Source of the DNA: Manihot esculenta | Taxonomy: Eukaryota; Streptophyta; Magnoliopsida; Malpighiales; Euphorbiaceae | DNA: 64,000 nucleotides | NCBI RefSeq assembly: GCF_001659605.2 | Contig: NC_035161.2 | Span: 3,664,343-3,728,342 of the forward strand | Direction of reading: 5' to 3' | Part shown: positions 34,576 through 45,354 of the stretch, piece by piece | How the letters are laid out: every line of letters begins with the position of its first letter | Numbering within the stretch: position 1 is the first letter of the stretch | Translations under genes and position numbers: made by a program | The notes under the pieces: model-generated | The model's input: the letters and a program-made list of their open reading frames with translations, nothing else | What the model was told of the DNA's origin: nothing | Databases searched by the model: none

Positions 34576-34588
34576 TGGTATCAGAGCC
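34576..34588 (+). other. Primer-binding site (tRNA-Met type)
   Basis: TGGTATCAGAGCC lies three bases after the 5' LTR. It matches the usual complement of the 3' end of initiator tRNA-Met used by many plant LTR elements. Confidence 0.85.
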
Positions 34589-34843
34589 CTAGGTTCATAT
34601 GGTCGGACCTAGAGTGTCGGGCTCATGGAGGTTATGGAAGGTCAAGCACAATAGGCAAGATCATGTCCACTAGGATAGGATGTAGAGTCCTGTCTATATG
34701 ATGATATGATATGCCATGATGATATGCATGTGCATAAATGCTATGATGTGATGCTATGTATGTGATGAGGGTTCATGTGTTTCCACATGAACCATATGAT
34801 GCTAATGATTGTTTATACTGTGTGCTGTTTTTCAGAAGATAGA

Positions 34844-37800
34844 ATGAGAGGAACTCGTCGATCTGCACTATTGACTGGAGTGCCACCTCAGGACGAGGGC
34901 GCTGATGCCCGTCCTTCAGCTTTGCCTAGGGCAATGTCCAGTAGGTCCAACAGAGACAGAGTAGCTAGAGACCCTAGAAGGTCTTTGGATCTGGGTAGAA
35001 GCAGATCAGTAAGGGGAACAGTGCAGGGAGGAATGTCTGAGGATATGGAAGTAGATCAGAGGAGGGATGACAGTCTCGGTGTGAGCATGCCGGAAGAGGG
35101 CATGGGAGAATCAGAAGGAGGCGCTCAGGCCTCGAGTTATGTCCAGCCACATCACTACCCACCCTATTCACACCATCCAGGGTATTCGATAGGAGGTACA
35201 TCGGATTACCCCAGTTTTAGCCCTTATCCTCCACATATGCCATACCCACCTTACTACCCACCATACTCTCAGTACCCCATGTACCCACCTCCACCTCCCT
35301 ATACCAGTACAGCAAACCCTACCCCAGGGGATGTTGCACCTCCACCATCACCAGTACCTACTGTCCCGGAAACACAAGTACCCAAACCTACCTCATCTGG
35401 AGGGAGCAAGGTCAAGATGACCGATTACATGAAGTTGGGTGCTCCTCAGTACAGAGCAGGCGATGACCCATTTGAGTATCTGAACAGGGTCAAGACTATT
35501 ACAGATGAGATAGGGGCTGATGACAGTAGAGCCATTCAGATGGCTGGGTTCACATTGGAGTGCAAGAAGGCACGTGATTGGTTTAAGAACTATGTGAACC
35601 CGAGAGCGGACAGTATGTCCTGGGGGGAGTTCGCAAATGAGTTTGCAGGATGGGCTTTCCCTGAGAGCTCTAGAGAGCAGAAGATGATAGAATTCGAACA
35701 GTTGAGGCAGACTGAACAGATGAGTGTGGAGGAGTACACAGACAGGTTCCTGGAGTTGTTGCCATATGCTGGGCAGAATTTGGACACAGATCAAAAGAAG
35801 TCGAGGAGATATATTATGAAGCTGCACTCCAGGTATTCCTCTTTGATACAGTCAGCAGAGAGGGAGAGTTTCCATGCCATAGTGGATATGGCTAGGAGAA
35901 TGGAGGCTAGTGCTATCGTTGAGGGGAAGATAAAACAGTCAGTGGCACAGTCTTCTGGTTCCAAGACCCCAGGTGGGGAAAGGTTAGACTCTTCTTCTCT
36001 GAGTGCAACAGTTGCAAGCAGTAAGAAGTGGGACAGAGGCCACAGAAAATATAAGAAGAATAAGTTCTGGAACAAGATCAAGTCAGGTCTGGGTTTAGGC
36101 AGTGGCTCAAGCTCTGGCGCAGAGGTTACAGCATGTATGAGATGTGGGAGACCACACAAGGGAGTATGTCTGGCAGGGACAAACACATGTTTCAGATGCG
36201 GACAGGCGGGTCATTTGGCTCGAGACTGTCCTAGAGCAGCCTTTGCAGCACCGTCTCAGCAGACAGCCTCCGGCAGTGTGGTGCAGCCAGTAGCTCCAGC
36301 CGCAACACAGGCCAGCGGCAGAGGCAGAGGGAGAGGGTCAGCCTCTTCATCAGCAGGATACAGAGGTGAAGGTCCATCAGCTCCGGCACGGATCTTCACT
36401 ATGACTCAGCAGGAGGCCAACACATCCAACACCGTGGTGGCAGGTAATCTCATCATTGGTTGTTCTGATGTGTATGCCTTAATGGACCCGGGTGCATCTC
36501 ACTCTTTTATTGCTCCGAGAGTCGTGGAGAGGGTAGGATTGATGGTCTCTGGGTTAGAGTGTCCCCTATGGGTCAGTGGACCCAAGTGTGACCCGTCAGT
36601 GGCAGAGGCAGTCTGCCAATGTAGTCCAGTTTTCATAGAGGGAAGATGCCTTTCCGCCGACCTCGTGGTTCTAGATTTGACAGATTTTGACGTCATTCTA
36701 GGGATGGATTGGTTATCGACCCATGGTGCTACCTTGGACTGTAGAGACAAGGTAGTCAGATTCAGAGATCAGGATGGGTCAGAGGTCGTCTTCAGAGGAG
36801 ACAAGAGGGGTACACCTAGAGGTCTGATCTCAGCTCTTCAGGCTCGTAGGTTGCTTAGGAGGGGATGTCAGGGGTTTCTAGCTCATGTGAGGGAGTTAGA
36901 TAGTCATGTCAGAGAGCCCGCCTCAGTGTCTGTGGTGAGTGAGTTCTTAGATGTTTTCCCAGACGAGCTGCCAGGGTTACCACCTGCTAGGGAGATAGAG
37001 TTCGAGATTGAGTTAATGCCTGGTACCAGACCGATCTCTATCCCTCCCTACAGGATGGCACCAGCTGAATTGAAAGAACTGAAGGAACAGTTGCAAGAGC
37101 TGGTAGATAAGGGTTTCATCCGACCGAGTACTTCACCTTGGGGTGCTCCGGTTTTGTTTGTAAGGAAGAAGGATGGATCCCTCCGACTTTGTATCGACTA
37201 CAGACAGTTGAACAAGGTCACTACCAAGAACAAGTACCCTTTGCCGAGGATCGACGATCTATTCGACCAGCTAGCAGGAGCAGGTTGTTTCTCCAAAATA
37301 GATCTGAGATCAGGGTACCATCAGTTGAGGATAAGGAATGAAGATGTACCGAAGACAGCTTTCAGGACCAGGTATGGGCACTATGAGTTCCTTGTGATGC
37401 CGTTTGGGTTGACCAACGCCCCTGCAGCATTCATGGACCTCATGAACAGAGTATTCAGTCAGTATCTGGATCACTTCGTTATTGTCTTTATAGACGATAT
37501 TTTAGTGTATTCCAGAAATGCAGAGGAGCATGCCCATCACCTGAGGACAGTTTTGCAGACCTTGAGAGAGCATGGCTTGTATGCCAAGTTCTCCAAGTGT
37601 GAGTTTTGGCTTAGGAGCATTTCATTCTTGGGGCACATTATGTCAGAACAGGGTATTGAGGTAGACCCCAAGAAGGTAGAGGCTGTAGCTAACTGGCCTA
37701 GACCCACCACAGTGACCGAGATCAAGAGTTTTCTGGGTTTAGCAGGTTACTACAGGAGGTTCGTTCAGGACTTCTCAAAGATTGCTGCTCCTATGACCAA

Positions 37801-39829
37801 ATTGACAAAGAAGAATCAGAAATTCATATGGACCGATCAGTGTGAGGAAAGCTTTGAGGAGCTTAAGAGGAGGTTGACTTCGGCACCGGTGTTAGCTCTG
37901 CCAAAAAGTGATGATGACTTCTCAGTATATTGTGATGCGTCCCGTGTGGGACTGGGTTGTGTGCTAATGCAAAATGAGAGGGTGATCGCTTATGCTTCTA
38001 GGCAGCTGAAGAAGCATGAGCTGAATTACCCCACACATGACCTAGAGATGGCAGCAGTCATCTTTGCACTCAAGATGTGGAGGCATTACCTCTATGGGGT
38101 AAAATGTGAGATCTTCACAGATCATAAGAGCCTGCAGTACATCCTGAGTCAGAGAGAACTGAACTTGAGGCAGAGGAGATGGGTAGAGCTGTTGAGTGAC
38201 TATGATTGCAAGATTCAATACCATCCGGGTAAGGCGAATGTTGTGGCAGACGCCCTAAGCCGGAAATCACTCGGCAGTCTATCCCACATTTCAGCAGAGA
38301 GGAGGCCGGTGGTGAAGGAGTTCCACAGACTTATGAGTGAGGGGTTACAGTTGGAGTTGTCTGGCACAGGTGCCTTAGTGGCTCAGATGAGAGTGACACC
38401 CGTGTTTCTGGAGCAGGTAGCTCAGAAACAGCATGAGGACTCAGAGTTGGTCAGGATAGCCAGAACGGTTCAGTCAGGCCAGAATAATGAGTTCAAGTTT
38501 GATGATAAGGGGATCCTCCACTACGGGAACAGATTATGTGTGCCAGATGACATTGGTCTGAAGGGAGATATTATGGGGGAAGCCCATAATACCAGGTATA
38601 GTGTTCACCCTGGAGCCACCAAGATGTATCAGGATCTGAAGAGAGTGTATTGGTGGCCAGCTATGAAGAAGGACGTGGCACTGTTCGTGTCAGCCTGCGA
38701 TGTGTGTCAGAGGGTGAAACTAGAGCATCAGAAGCCGGCTGGAATGTTGAATCCACTACCGATTCCAGAGTGGAAATGGGAGAATATAGCTATGGACTTC
38801 GTAGTGGGGTTACCGGCGACGTCCAACAGATTGGACTCCATATGGGTGATTGTGGACAGACTCACCAAATCTGCTCACTTCATCCCTGTCAGGAGTGGTT
38901 ACTCTGTGGACAAGTTGGTGCAGGTGTACGTAGATGAGATTGTCAGACTGCATGGGGTCCCGGTATCTATAGTGTCAGATAGAGGGCCCCAGTTCACCTC
39001 CAGGTTTTGGCGGAGTCTGCAGAACGCTATGGGTACCAGATTAGACTTCAGTACTGCCTTCCACCCACAGACAGACGGACAGTCAGAGAGGACCATCCAG
39101 ACAATAGAGGATATGCTCAGAATGTGTGTGCTAGATTTTGGCGGTTCTTGGAGGCAGCATCTACCTTTGGTGGAGTTTGCCTACAATAACAGCTATCATG
39201 CTAGCATAGGGATGGCTCCATATGAAGCTTTGTATGGGAGGAAATGCAGATCACCTATCTGCTGGGAGGAAGTAGGAGAGAGGACTCTTGCGGGTCCGGA
39301 ATTAGTAGAGCTTACCAGCAGGGTGGTACCCATAATCAGAGAGAGGATCAAGACTGCTGCTAGTCGGCAGAAGAGTTATGCAGATATCCGCAGAAGACAG
39401 CTAGAGTTTCAGGAGGGGGATTTGGTTTTGCTCAAAGTGTCTCCTATGAAAGGAGTGGTTCGGTTCGGGAAGAAGGGTAAGTTAGCTCCACGGTACATCG
39501 GTCCTTTCGAGGTGCTTCAGAGGGTCGGTAATGTGTCGTACAAGCTAGACTTGCCTACTTCGATGGAGAGAATCCATCCGGTTTTCCATGTTTCTCTGTT
39601 ACGGAAGTACGTGTCAGATCCGAGCAAGGTTCTTAGTGAGCCTGATGTAGAGATCCAAGAGGATCTCACCTATGTAGAGCAGCCAGTGCGGATTCTTGAC
39701 ACTCAGATCAGGAAGCTGAGGAACAAGGAAATCCCGATGGTGAAAGTCCTTTGGAACCACCACAATATTGAAGAATGCACCTGGGAGACACGGGAGTCTA
39801 TGCTCCAGCAATACCCCCATCTGTTTTGA
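34844..39829 (+). CDS. Tekay gag-pol polyprotein (intact)
   Basis: An uninterrupted frame; I take the ATG at 34844 (1,661 residues) because the 23 upstream in-frame residues look like leader and end in a splice-acceptor-like TTTTTCAG. Order: Pro/Tyr-rich N-terminus; gag (about 200-330); CCHC knuckle C449-C452-H457-C462; aspartic protease with D548 in [11 protein letters not shown] with FIDDILVYS (D884-D885); RNase H from D1031 in VYCDAS, with DHKSLQYI; integrase HHCC from H1255, then D1318, D1379 and E1415 (DX35E spacing); and a chromodomain-like end (about 1613-1661). This order (RT before integrase) and the tail fit the Tekay/Del chromovirus clade. The product would copy and insert the element; gag forms the particle. 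All catalytic residues I can check are present. Confidence 0.96.
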   Translation: MRGTRRSALLTGVPPQDEGADARPSALPRAMSSRSNRDRVARDPRRSLDLGRSRSVRGTVQGGMSEDMEVDQRRDDSLGVSMPEEGMGESEGGAQASSYVQPHHYPPYSHHPGYSIGGTSDYPSFSPYPPHMPYPPYYPPYSQYPMYPPPPPYTSTANPTPGDVAPPPSPVPTVPETQVPKPTSSGGSKVKMTDYMKLGAPQYRAGDDPFEYLNRVKTITDEIGADDSRAIQMAGFTLECKKARDWFKNYVNPRADSMSWGEFANEFAGWAFPESSREQKMIEFEQLRQTEQMSVEEYTDRFLELLPYAGQNLDTDQKKSRRYIMKLHSRYSSLIQSAERESFHAIVDMARRMEASAIVEGKIKQSVAQSSGSKTPGGERLDSSSLSATVASSKKWDRGHRKYKKNKFWNKIKSGLGLGSGSSSGAEVTACMRCGRPHKGVCLAGTNTCFRCGQAGHLARDCPRAAFAAPSQQTASGSVVQPVAPAATQASGRGRGRGSASSSAGYRGEGPSAPARIFTMTQQEANTSNTVVAGNLIIGCSDVYALMDPGASHSFIAPRVVERVGLMVSGLECPLWVSGPKCDPSVAEAVCQCSPVFIEGRCLSADLVVLDLTDFDVILGMDWLSTHGATLDCRDKVVRFRDQDGSEVVFRGDKRGTPRGLISALQARRLLRRGCQGFLAHVRELDSHVREPASVSVVSEFLDVFPDELPGLPPAREIEFEIELMPGTRPISIPPYRMAPAELKELKEQLQELVDKGFIRPSTSPWGAPVLFVRKKDGSLRLCIDYRQLNKVTTKNKYPLPRIDDLFDQLAGAGCFSKIDLRSGYHQLRIRNEDVPKTAFRTRYGHYEFLVMPFGLTNAPAAFMDLMNRVFSQYLDHFVIVFIDDILVYSRNAEEHAHHLRTVLQTLREHGLYAKFSKCEFWLRSISFLGHIMSEQGIEVDPKKVEAVANWPRPTTVTEIKSFLGLAGYYRRFVQDFSKIAAPMTKLTKKNQKFIWTDQCEESFEELKRRLTSAPVLALPKSDDDFSVYCDASRVGLGCVLMQNERVIAYASRQLKKHELNYPTHDLEMAAVIFALKMWRHYLYGVKCEIFTDHKSLQYILSQRELNLRQRRWVELLSDYDCKIQYHPGKANVVADALSRKSLGSLSHISAERRPVVKEFHRLMSEGLQLELSGTGALVAQMRVTPVFLEQVAQKQHEDSELVRIARTVQSGQNNEFKFDDKGILHYGNRLCVPDDIGLKGDIMGEAHNTRYSVHPGATKMYQDLKRVYWWPAMKKDVALFVSACDVCQRVKLEHQKPAGMLNPLPIPEWKWENIAMDFVVGLPATSNRLDSIWVIVDRLTKSAHFIPVRSGYSVDKLVQVYVDEIVRLHGVPVSIVSDRGPQFTSRFWRSLQNAMGTRLDFSTAFHPQTDGQSERTIQTIEDMLRMCVLDFGGSWRQHLPLVEFAYNNSYHASIGMAPYEALYGRKCRSPICWEEVGERTLAGPELVELTSRVVPIIRERIKTAASRQKSYADIRRRQLEFQEGDLVLLKVSPMKGVVRFGKKGKLAPRYIGPFEVLQRVGNVSYKLDLPTSMERIHPVFHVSLLRKYVSDPSKVLSEPDVEIQEDLTYVEQPVRILDTQIRKLRNKEIPMVKVLWNHHNIEECTWETRESMLQQYPHLF

Positions 39830-39947
39830 GGTGAGTGTTAGTTGTTCTATGTGTTGCATGTATGATATATTGTATGCTATGTTGTATGTTATGATTGATG
39901 CCATGCTTTGTATGTTAGTTGAGGAACATTCGGGGACGAATGTTCTT

Positions 39948-39960
39948 AAGGGGGGGAGAA
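39948..39960 (+). other. Polypurine tract
   Basis: AAGGGGGGGAGAA directly abuts the 3' LTR, the expected plus-strand priming site. Confidence 0.85.
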
Positions 39961-42116
39961 TGTAATACCCGGCTAGACTCCGGTATCGGAATCCCTACCG
40001 TCCGGTGGGACCTCGGATGTCGGAAACCTCTAGAAGGGTAAAATTATGATTTTATGAAATGTTTTCATGTATTTCATGTTTTTAAGTAAGAAATTAAATG
40101 AGTTTTTACATGAAAAGTCTTTGGAGGGAAACCCAGGTTCGGCCGCCGAAAGTCAAGTTCGGCCGCCGAACATGCATGCGTTTTGGAGGCACGTTAGGCC
40201 CCCGAAAGCATGAGTGAGGGAAGTCCAGGTTCGGCCGCCGAAAGTCAAGTTCGGCCGCCGAACCTTGCATGCATGCGGAGGCACTTTCGGCCCCCGAACG
40301 TGGCCTGGCCAGCCACTATAAAAGGGACCCTTTGCTGAAATGGGCGAGGTTTTCTCCCATTTTCGGCCACAGCAAGCTTCCGACCTTCCCTTAGCAAATC
40401 TTGTGTTCTTCCTCCAAATCTCTTCCATTTTTCTTGAGTTTTAAACTCACCTTGCAAGTTTTGAACATTTAAACCAAGTTTTGGAGCTTTGGGAACTCAG
40501 GAGCTCATTTTCGTGGATCTCCAAGTTTGGGTCGTCTCCCTCTCGATCTTCAAGAGGTAAGAGCCGATCTTAAGCTCCTTATGTGTTTTAACTAAGTTTT
40601 ATGCAAGATCTATGGGTAGAAATGCATGTTAGGGTATATGTTGAGTTTATGGGTTTTGATGCTTTGATGAACAATGTAGCTTGTTTATGTGTTGTTGGAA
40701 GTGTTGTAGATGGGGTATTTTATAGTTTGAGACCCCTAGGTGTGATGTATGTGAAGTATGCATGTTGTAGATCAAGTTTATGCATGATTTATGGTTTTGG
40801 GAGGCAGGAGGTTCATTTGAACCAAGTTTCTGCCCGTTTGGCAGAAACCAGGTTCGGCAGCCGAAGGGAGTTTCGGCCGCCGAACCCCTCTTGTGGAGGC
40901 AGCATTCGGCTGCCGAAGGTGCCCCCGAAAAGAGACTTTCGTCTCTGTCTGGCACTTTCGGCCGCCGAAGGTGCCGCCGAACCTGCCTGACTTTCGTCTC
41001 TGGAGGGACTTTCGGCCGCCGAACCTGCCGCCGAAAGTGCCCTGTTCAGCCATTTCTTGCATGTTTTCATGTGATGTTTTCAGGATGTTTTAGGGGGTTT
41101 TTGGGGAGTATTTTAGAGTCATGTTCATGTATGTTTGGTCCCTCATTTGAGTCCACCTGTGTAGGTTCGGACCCGAGGAACCGAGACCCCCAGCTGTGAG
41201 CCAGCTGCTTCAGAGTCTCTTCAGAGCTAGCCAGAGATGAGTGGAATAAACTTTAAGTTTTAAAGCAAATTAATGAAATGTTTTAGCATGATTCACGCAT
41301 CATGAATGCCATGAGATATATTAGGTTGTTTGCATTAGAATTCACGAATATGTTGCATTGCATACTTTGTTGTTGATGTGGATGAATGTTGAATGATCCA
41401 TTAGCCCTTGTATGTCATGATAGCCTATGTGAGTCCAGGTGTGCCTGCTACGGCTCTACGCCCCCGGCATGTATAAGTAAGAAAGATAGGGGCTAAATGG
41501 TGACAAGTTCATCCTTGTTGTGAAATGTTTGTGTTATGGCGCATACATGAAAGCATGATTTAAATTGATGTTTTATTATTCTGCTCACTGGGCTCTAGTA
41601 GCTCACCCCACTCCCTTTATCCCCAGAGTTGCAGGTACAGGATAGATCAGGAAGTCGGCTAGAGTGAAGTTCAGTCATGTATGTTGTAATAGATAGTAGT
41701 GGACATGAACATGATGTAATAAGTATTTATGACCATGTAATGTAATGAATGATTTGATGATGTATTGAGGATTATAGTAGTGCTTGACCTAGAGGTGTGT
41801 GAATCCCCATTATGTACAGAGTGTTTAATGAGTAATGATGTTAATGACCATGATTATCCAAGCTGATATGTATGATGATGATACCCCATTGGAGTATTTG
41901 ATGAGGACTCCAGTGTGGGGTTTATGTATAATGTTGTGTATGCACAGGTTTTGCTTGGATAAGAGAAAAGAAAAATTTTTACAGATCATGTATATGTTGT
42001 TATGTATGGGATTCCACAGGTTTACAGGAGGTATGTAGGCTTGCTACGGGTCCCGGCGGCCTTAAGCCGATCTGTATCCTAGCGCCGGTAACGGGTCGGA
42101 TTTCTGGGTCGTTACA
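39961..42116 (+). repeat. 3' LTR of the Tekay element
   Basis: Same length as the 5' LTR, with about 17 scattered single-base differences and no indels that I can see. It ends GTTACA, directly followed by the GCTAC target duplicate. Confidence 0.95.
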
Positions 42117-42121
42117 GCTAC

Positions 42122-44403
42122 GGCTAATTATTAAGATGCCATCAAAATAAATAACCACAAATTTTCATAAGAAAGAACGCAAAACCTAGTTCATAAGTTG
42201 CATGAATGTAGAACGCAAAACCTAGTTCATAAGTTGCATGAATGTACTAGGTGCATTTGCCAAACTAAACGGCATAACAAGCCACTCATACAAGCCTTCC
42301 TTATTTTTGAAGGTTGTCTTCCATTTATCTCCCTTCTTAATCCGAACTTGGTAGTAGCCACTTTTAAGGTCGAGTTTAGAGAAGACTTTAGACCCTGATA
42401 ACTGATTCAATATGTCATTTAGCTGATGAATAGAAAATCGATACTAAACTATAATTTTGTTGATGACTCTGTTATCCACGCACATTCTCCAAGTTCATCT
42501 TTCTTTGGAACCAATAAGGCAGGGACTCCGCAATGGCTAATGCTCTCCTGAATATGCCCCTTCTTCAATAAATCTTCAACCCGTTCTTGGAGGATTTCAC
42601 TCTCCTTTATACTCATCTTGTAATGAGGCAGATTCGGTAATTCTGATCTAAGAATGAGATCAATCCGATGTTGAATATCCTGCAAAGATAGAAGTTTTGA
42701 GGGTTCCTCCACTACCCTAGAAAACTCCTTTAATAGCTCTTTAACGGGTGGTGGTAAAGATGGTGCATTCTACACTGCACCTTTTGCTCTCACTAATAAA
42801 GCCAATGTGCCTTCAGATTTCTCAACTGCGTCTGATAGCCTTTTCACCTTGTAGAAATAGCAATAGCAGTTTCCCTTTTCACTTTAGAATATTTCGCAGA
42901 ACCAGAAGGCAAAATGGTAATCTTCTTCCGATTCCATATAAACATGTATGAATTCTTCTTTCCCTTATGCAATGTATTAACTGCTAAGAACAACCTAACA
43001 AAATTCCATAGCAATCCATATCCACAATATCACAATTAACAGATTCAGTGTAAGATTTACCGATCCAAATAGGCACACTGCAGATTCTGTTGACTTCAAT
43101 TGTCAGACCTTTCTTAATCCACCCAACTTTGTATGGTGAGGGGTGAGGCTGTGTAGGCAACTGCAGCTTCTCCACCAATTGCTTAGCTATCAGATTCTCA
43201 CAACTGCAACTATCGATAATTAGCTTGCAAATCGCTTCTCCCACTCGACATTTCGCCTGGAAAATCTTCTTTCTTTGCGTCTCATCCTCCTGTTTCGTCG
43301 AGCATAGAATTTTCTTCACCACATAGGTGACCTCTCCATCTTTAGAACCAACAATAGATCTATTGTCGTTATCCACTTCCTCCTCAGATTCAACCACTTG
43401 CTCAACCATATTAACCTGTCAGTGATCATTATTAGCTCCTCTGCATTCTAGACAATTATTTGATTGATGACCAGGTTGTCTGCAGTAATAACATATGTCT
43501 CCCGTTGATTTCTAATAAGGATTGGTTTTGCCTCTTTTGTCTACTGTAGTGGTGACTGCTTTTCTCTTACTGTCTCTTCTTTCTTCTACAGTATTTTAAG
43601 GATTACCAGAATTTATAACCTTAGAAGGTTGTCTGCTATAATTAACTCTATACTGCTGAGTCCTATCGAACTACAATTTCTGTAATTAAACTTCCGATTA
43701 GGTTGAGGTCGAGGCTGCCAATCAATACGTTCTTCTGCTCTTTTTGCCATCTCAATGGTATCTGCCAAAGTGAAAATCGCAGCTACTCCCATCATACAGA
43801 GAATTTCATGATTCAGTCCCCTCTGATAATGAGCAACCTATTGGGCTTCATTCTCACAGTTTTCATACCTCGCCTGCGACCTCAAAAACTCTTCTATATA
43901 TTCATCCATCCTTCCTTGAATACAGTCATGATACTGGTTATACAAAACTTGAGCGTGATCACTAGGCAAGAATTCTTGTTCAATCATATGCTTCATCAAC
44001 AGCCAGTTTTGATAGAATTCCACCATATTGCTGCACCACCCTTTAATTTATAAGCCACAATCGGAACCTTTCGATCCTATTCCACATTCGTAACTTCAAA
44101 GAACCGATCAACCTCCGCCAACTAATTAAGGACATATTCTACATCCAACAAACTAGAAAAGTTTTGAAGGTCTATCATTATCTTGTAACCTTCATGATAA
44201 TCTTGTTGGAGATTTGTGGCAACAGGATTTGCAATCATAGGATTTGGAACTGGCTGTGGGTGTTCGGCTGCAGCAGGTTGGTTGTTACTCTGTTGTAAGG
44301 CTAGTTGTCCGATCATATCCTTCAATTCTGCTAAGGATGTCTCAATTGCAGCGAGTCACACCTCTTGATTGTCGGTCATGGATGAACTTCGCTCTGATAC
44401 TAA
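42122..44403 (-). pseudogene. Old Ty3/gypsy gag, protease and RT 5' half
   Basis: Minus strand, from 44403 down. Gag pieces come first (QNWLLMKHMIEQEFLPSDHA; VDEYIEEFLRS-like text; FTLADTIEMAKRAEERIDWQ). A CCHC knuckle (CYYCRQPGHQSNNC) lies near 43490-43450. Protease (43409-42984) has IIDSCSCENLIAKQLVEKL, with Cys where the active site normally has Gly. RT begins at 42712, with [20 protein letters not shown] at about 42385. The RT motif YFDGILII near 42150, where a second Asp is expected, lies just before the Tekay insertion point. A 36-bp tandem duplication (42175-42246) and several shifts confirm it is dead. Confidence 0.8.
42175..42246. repeat. 36-bp tandem duplication in RT remnant
   Basis: Unit GAACGCAAAACCTAGTTCAT... 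(36 bp) at 42175-42210 is repeated exactly at 42211-42246. Confidence 0.9.
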
Positions 44404-44813
44404 CTAAAATAAGACTAATTAAACTCCTTCCGGAATCTTAACTAATAACATTTGGCTAAGACGAAATTTAAAAAATGAAAAGTTAGAAACCGAAATCTCT
44501 TATTAAATTCTCGAAAATTAAAAGTATCTCAAACAATTAAGAAATAACTATTTATAATAGCAAAAATCCTAATATAAAAAATTATAAAAAAATCTAAAAT
44601 AAAAATAAAAATCTAAAATTGATCCCTAAATTATAGAATTTTAACCTCGGATTTTGTAACAGCTCTATGGCCTTGTCATATTTTTAAAAGTCGTGTGTCT
44701 CGAATTTTTTTTTTTTTTCAAAAAATTATCGTGGACCTCTAACAGATGTCACCGGTAGAAATTAAGATCGATCCAAATCTGTTATAAAATCTAAGATGAA
44801 TTGCTCAGTATCA
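44404..44813 (-). repeat. 5' LTR of the old Ty3/gypsy element
   Basis: Partner of 29623-30022. It lies next to the primer-binding-site complement at 44391-44402. Clearly diverged from its partner, with several small indels. Confidence 0.75.
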
Positions 44814-45354
44814 TTTTTAGTCCCCACAAAAAGTAATATAATTATTTTAATTTTTAATTTCAAATTAATCACATGTAAGTTGGATAACAATTTTAAAAAT
44901 AGTGTTTAGTATTTAATATTTTAACTAATATTTAGACATTAAAATAAATTATAAAAAATTAATTTTTATAATATTTAATTAATCACTATTAATATTAATT
45001 TGCTATAAAACACCCTCAACATTAAGTCTTATCATAGTTATGGGTGGCTTAATCATGTTTTGGATGATATGGACTTCACTAATTATATTTATCTTGTATG
45101 ATGGGATTAGTCATTACTGATTCTAAAATAGTCAAATAGGTATAATTTAAAGGATAAATTATATTTTTATTATTAAATTACTTAAATATTAGTAATTAAG
45201 GATTGATTTTTTATGAATTAGAAATTGAGTTCCCATAAGTATATATGAAATTGGATACAAATTTTAGAAATATATGAAGACTGAAAAATATTGGTAAATG
45301 GGTAATCTTAATGTATTTTGTATAGAAAGAAGAAGCAATATCCAATGAATGAAG
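44814..45354. other. AT-rich spacer and bHLH 3' flank
   Basis: No gene is seen. The part next to 45355 is presumably the 3' UTR of the minus-strand bHLH gene. Confidence 0.5.

Larger units (their letters stand above)
32417..42116 (+). mobile_element. Complete young Ty3/gypsy Tekay/Del-type chromovirus, 9,700 bp
   Basis: Two LTRs of exactly 2,156 bp (32417-34572 and 39961-42116), both TGTAATACCCGG...GTTACA, with a perfect 5-bp target duplication GCTAC (32412-32416, 42117-42121). I count about 17 LTR differences by eye, under 1%. Primer-binding site TGGTATCAGAGCC at 34576-34588; polypurine tract AAGGGGGGGAGAA at 39948-39960; one open gag-pol frame between. At a commonly used plant rate near 1.3e-8 per site per year this would mean a few hundred thousand years, an estimate only. 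It inserted antisense into the RT gene of an older element. All parts for autonomy appear present; activity is not shown. Confidence 0.96.
29623..44813 (-). mobile_element. Old Ty3/gypsy LTR retrotransposon, split by a younger one
   Basis: LTRs of about 400 bp lie at 29623-30022 and 44404-44813, both with a TGAT minus-strand start (30022 and 44813). A primer-binding-site complement GCTCTGATACTA (44391-44402) sits beside the right LTR. A purine-rich minus-strand tract adjoins the left one (about 30023-30033). Between them, on the minus strand, come gag, CCHC knuckle, protease, RT, RNase H, integrase and C-terminal tail, all interrupted by stops and shifts. The LTRs are clearly diverged, so it is old. 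At 32412-32416/42117-42121 (GCTAC duplicated) a 9.7-kb Tekay element entered its RT. The clade is not settled; the ending with KTFNVADL recalls Reina/CRM-like chromoviruses. Confidence 0.85.
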
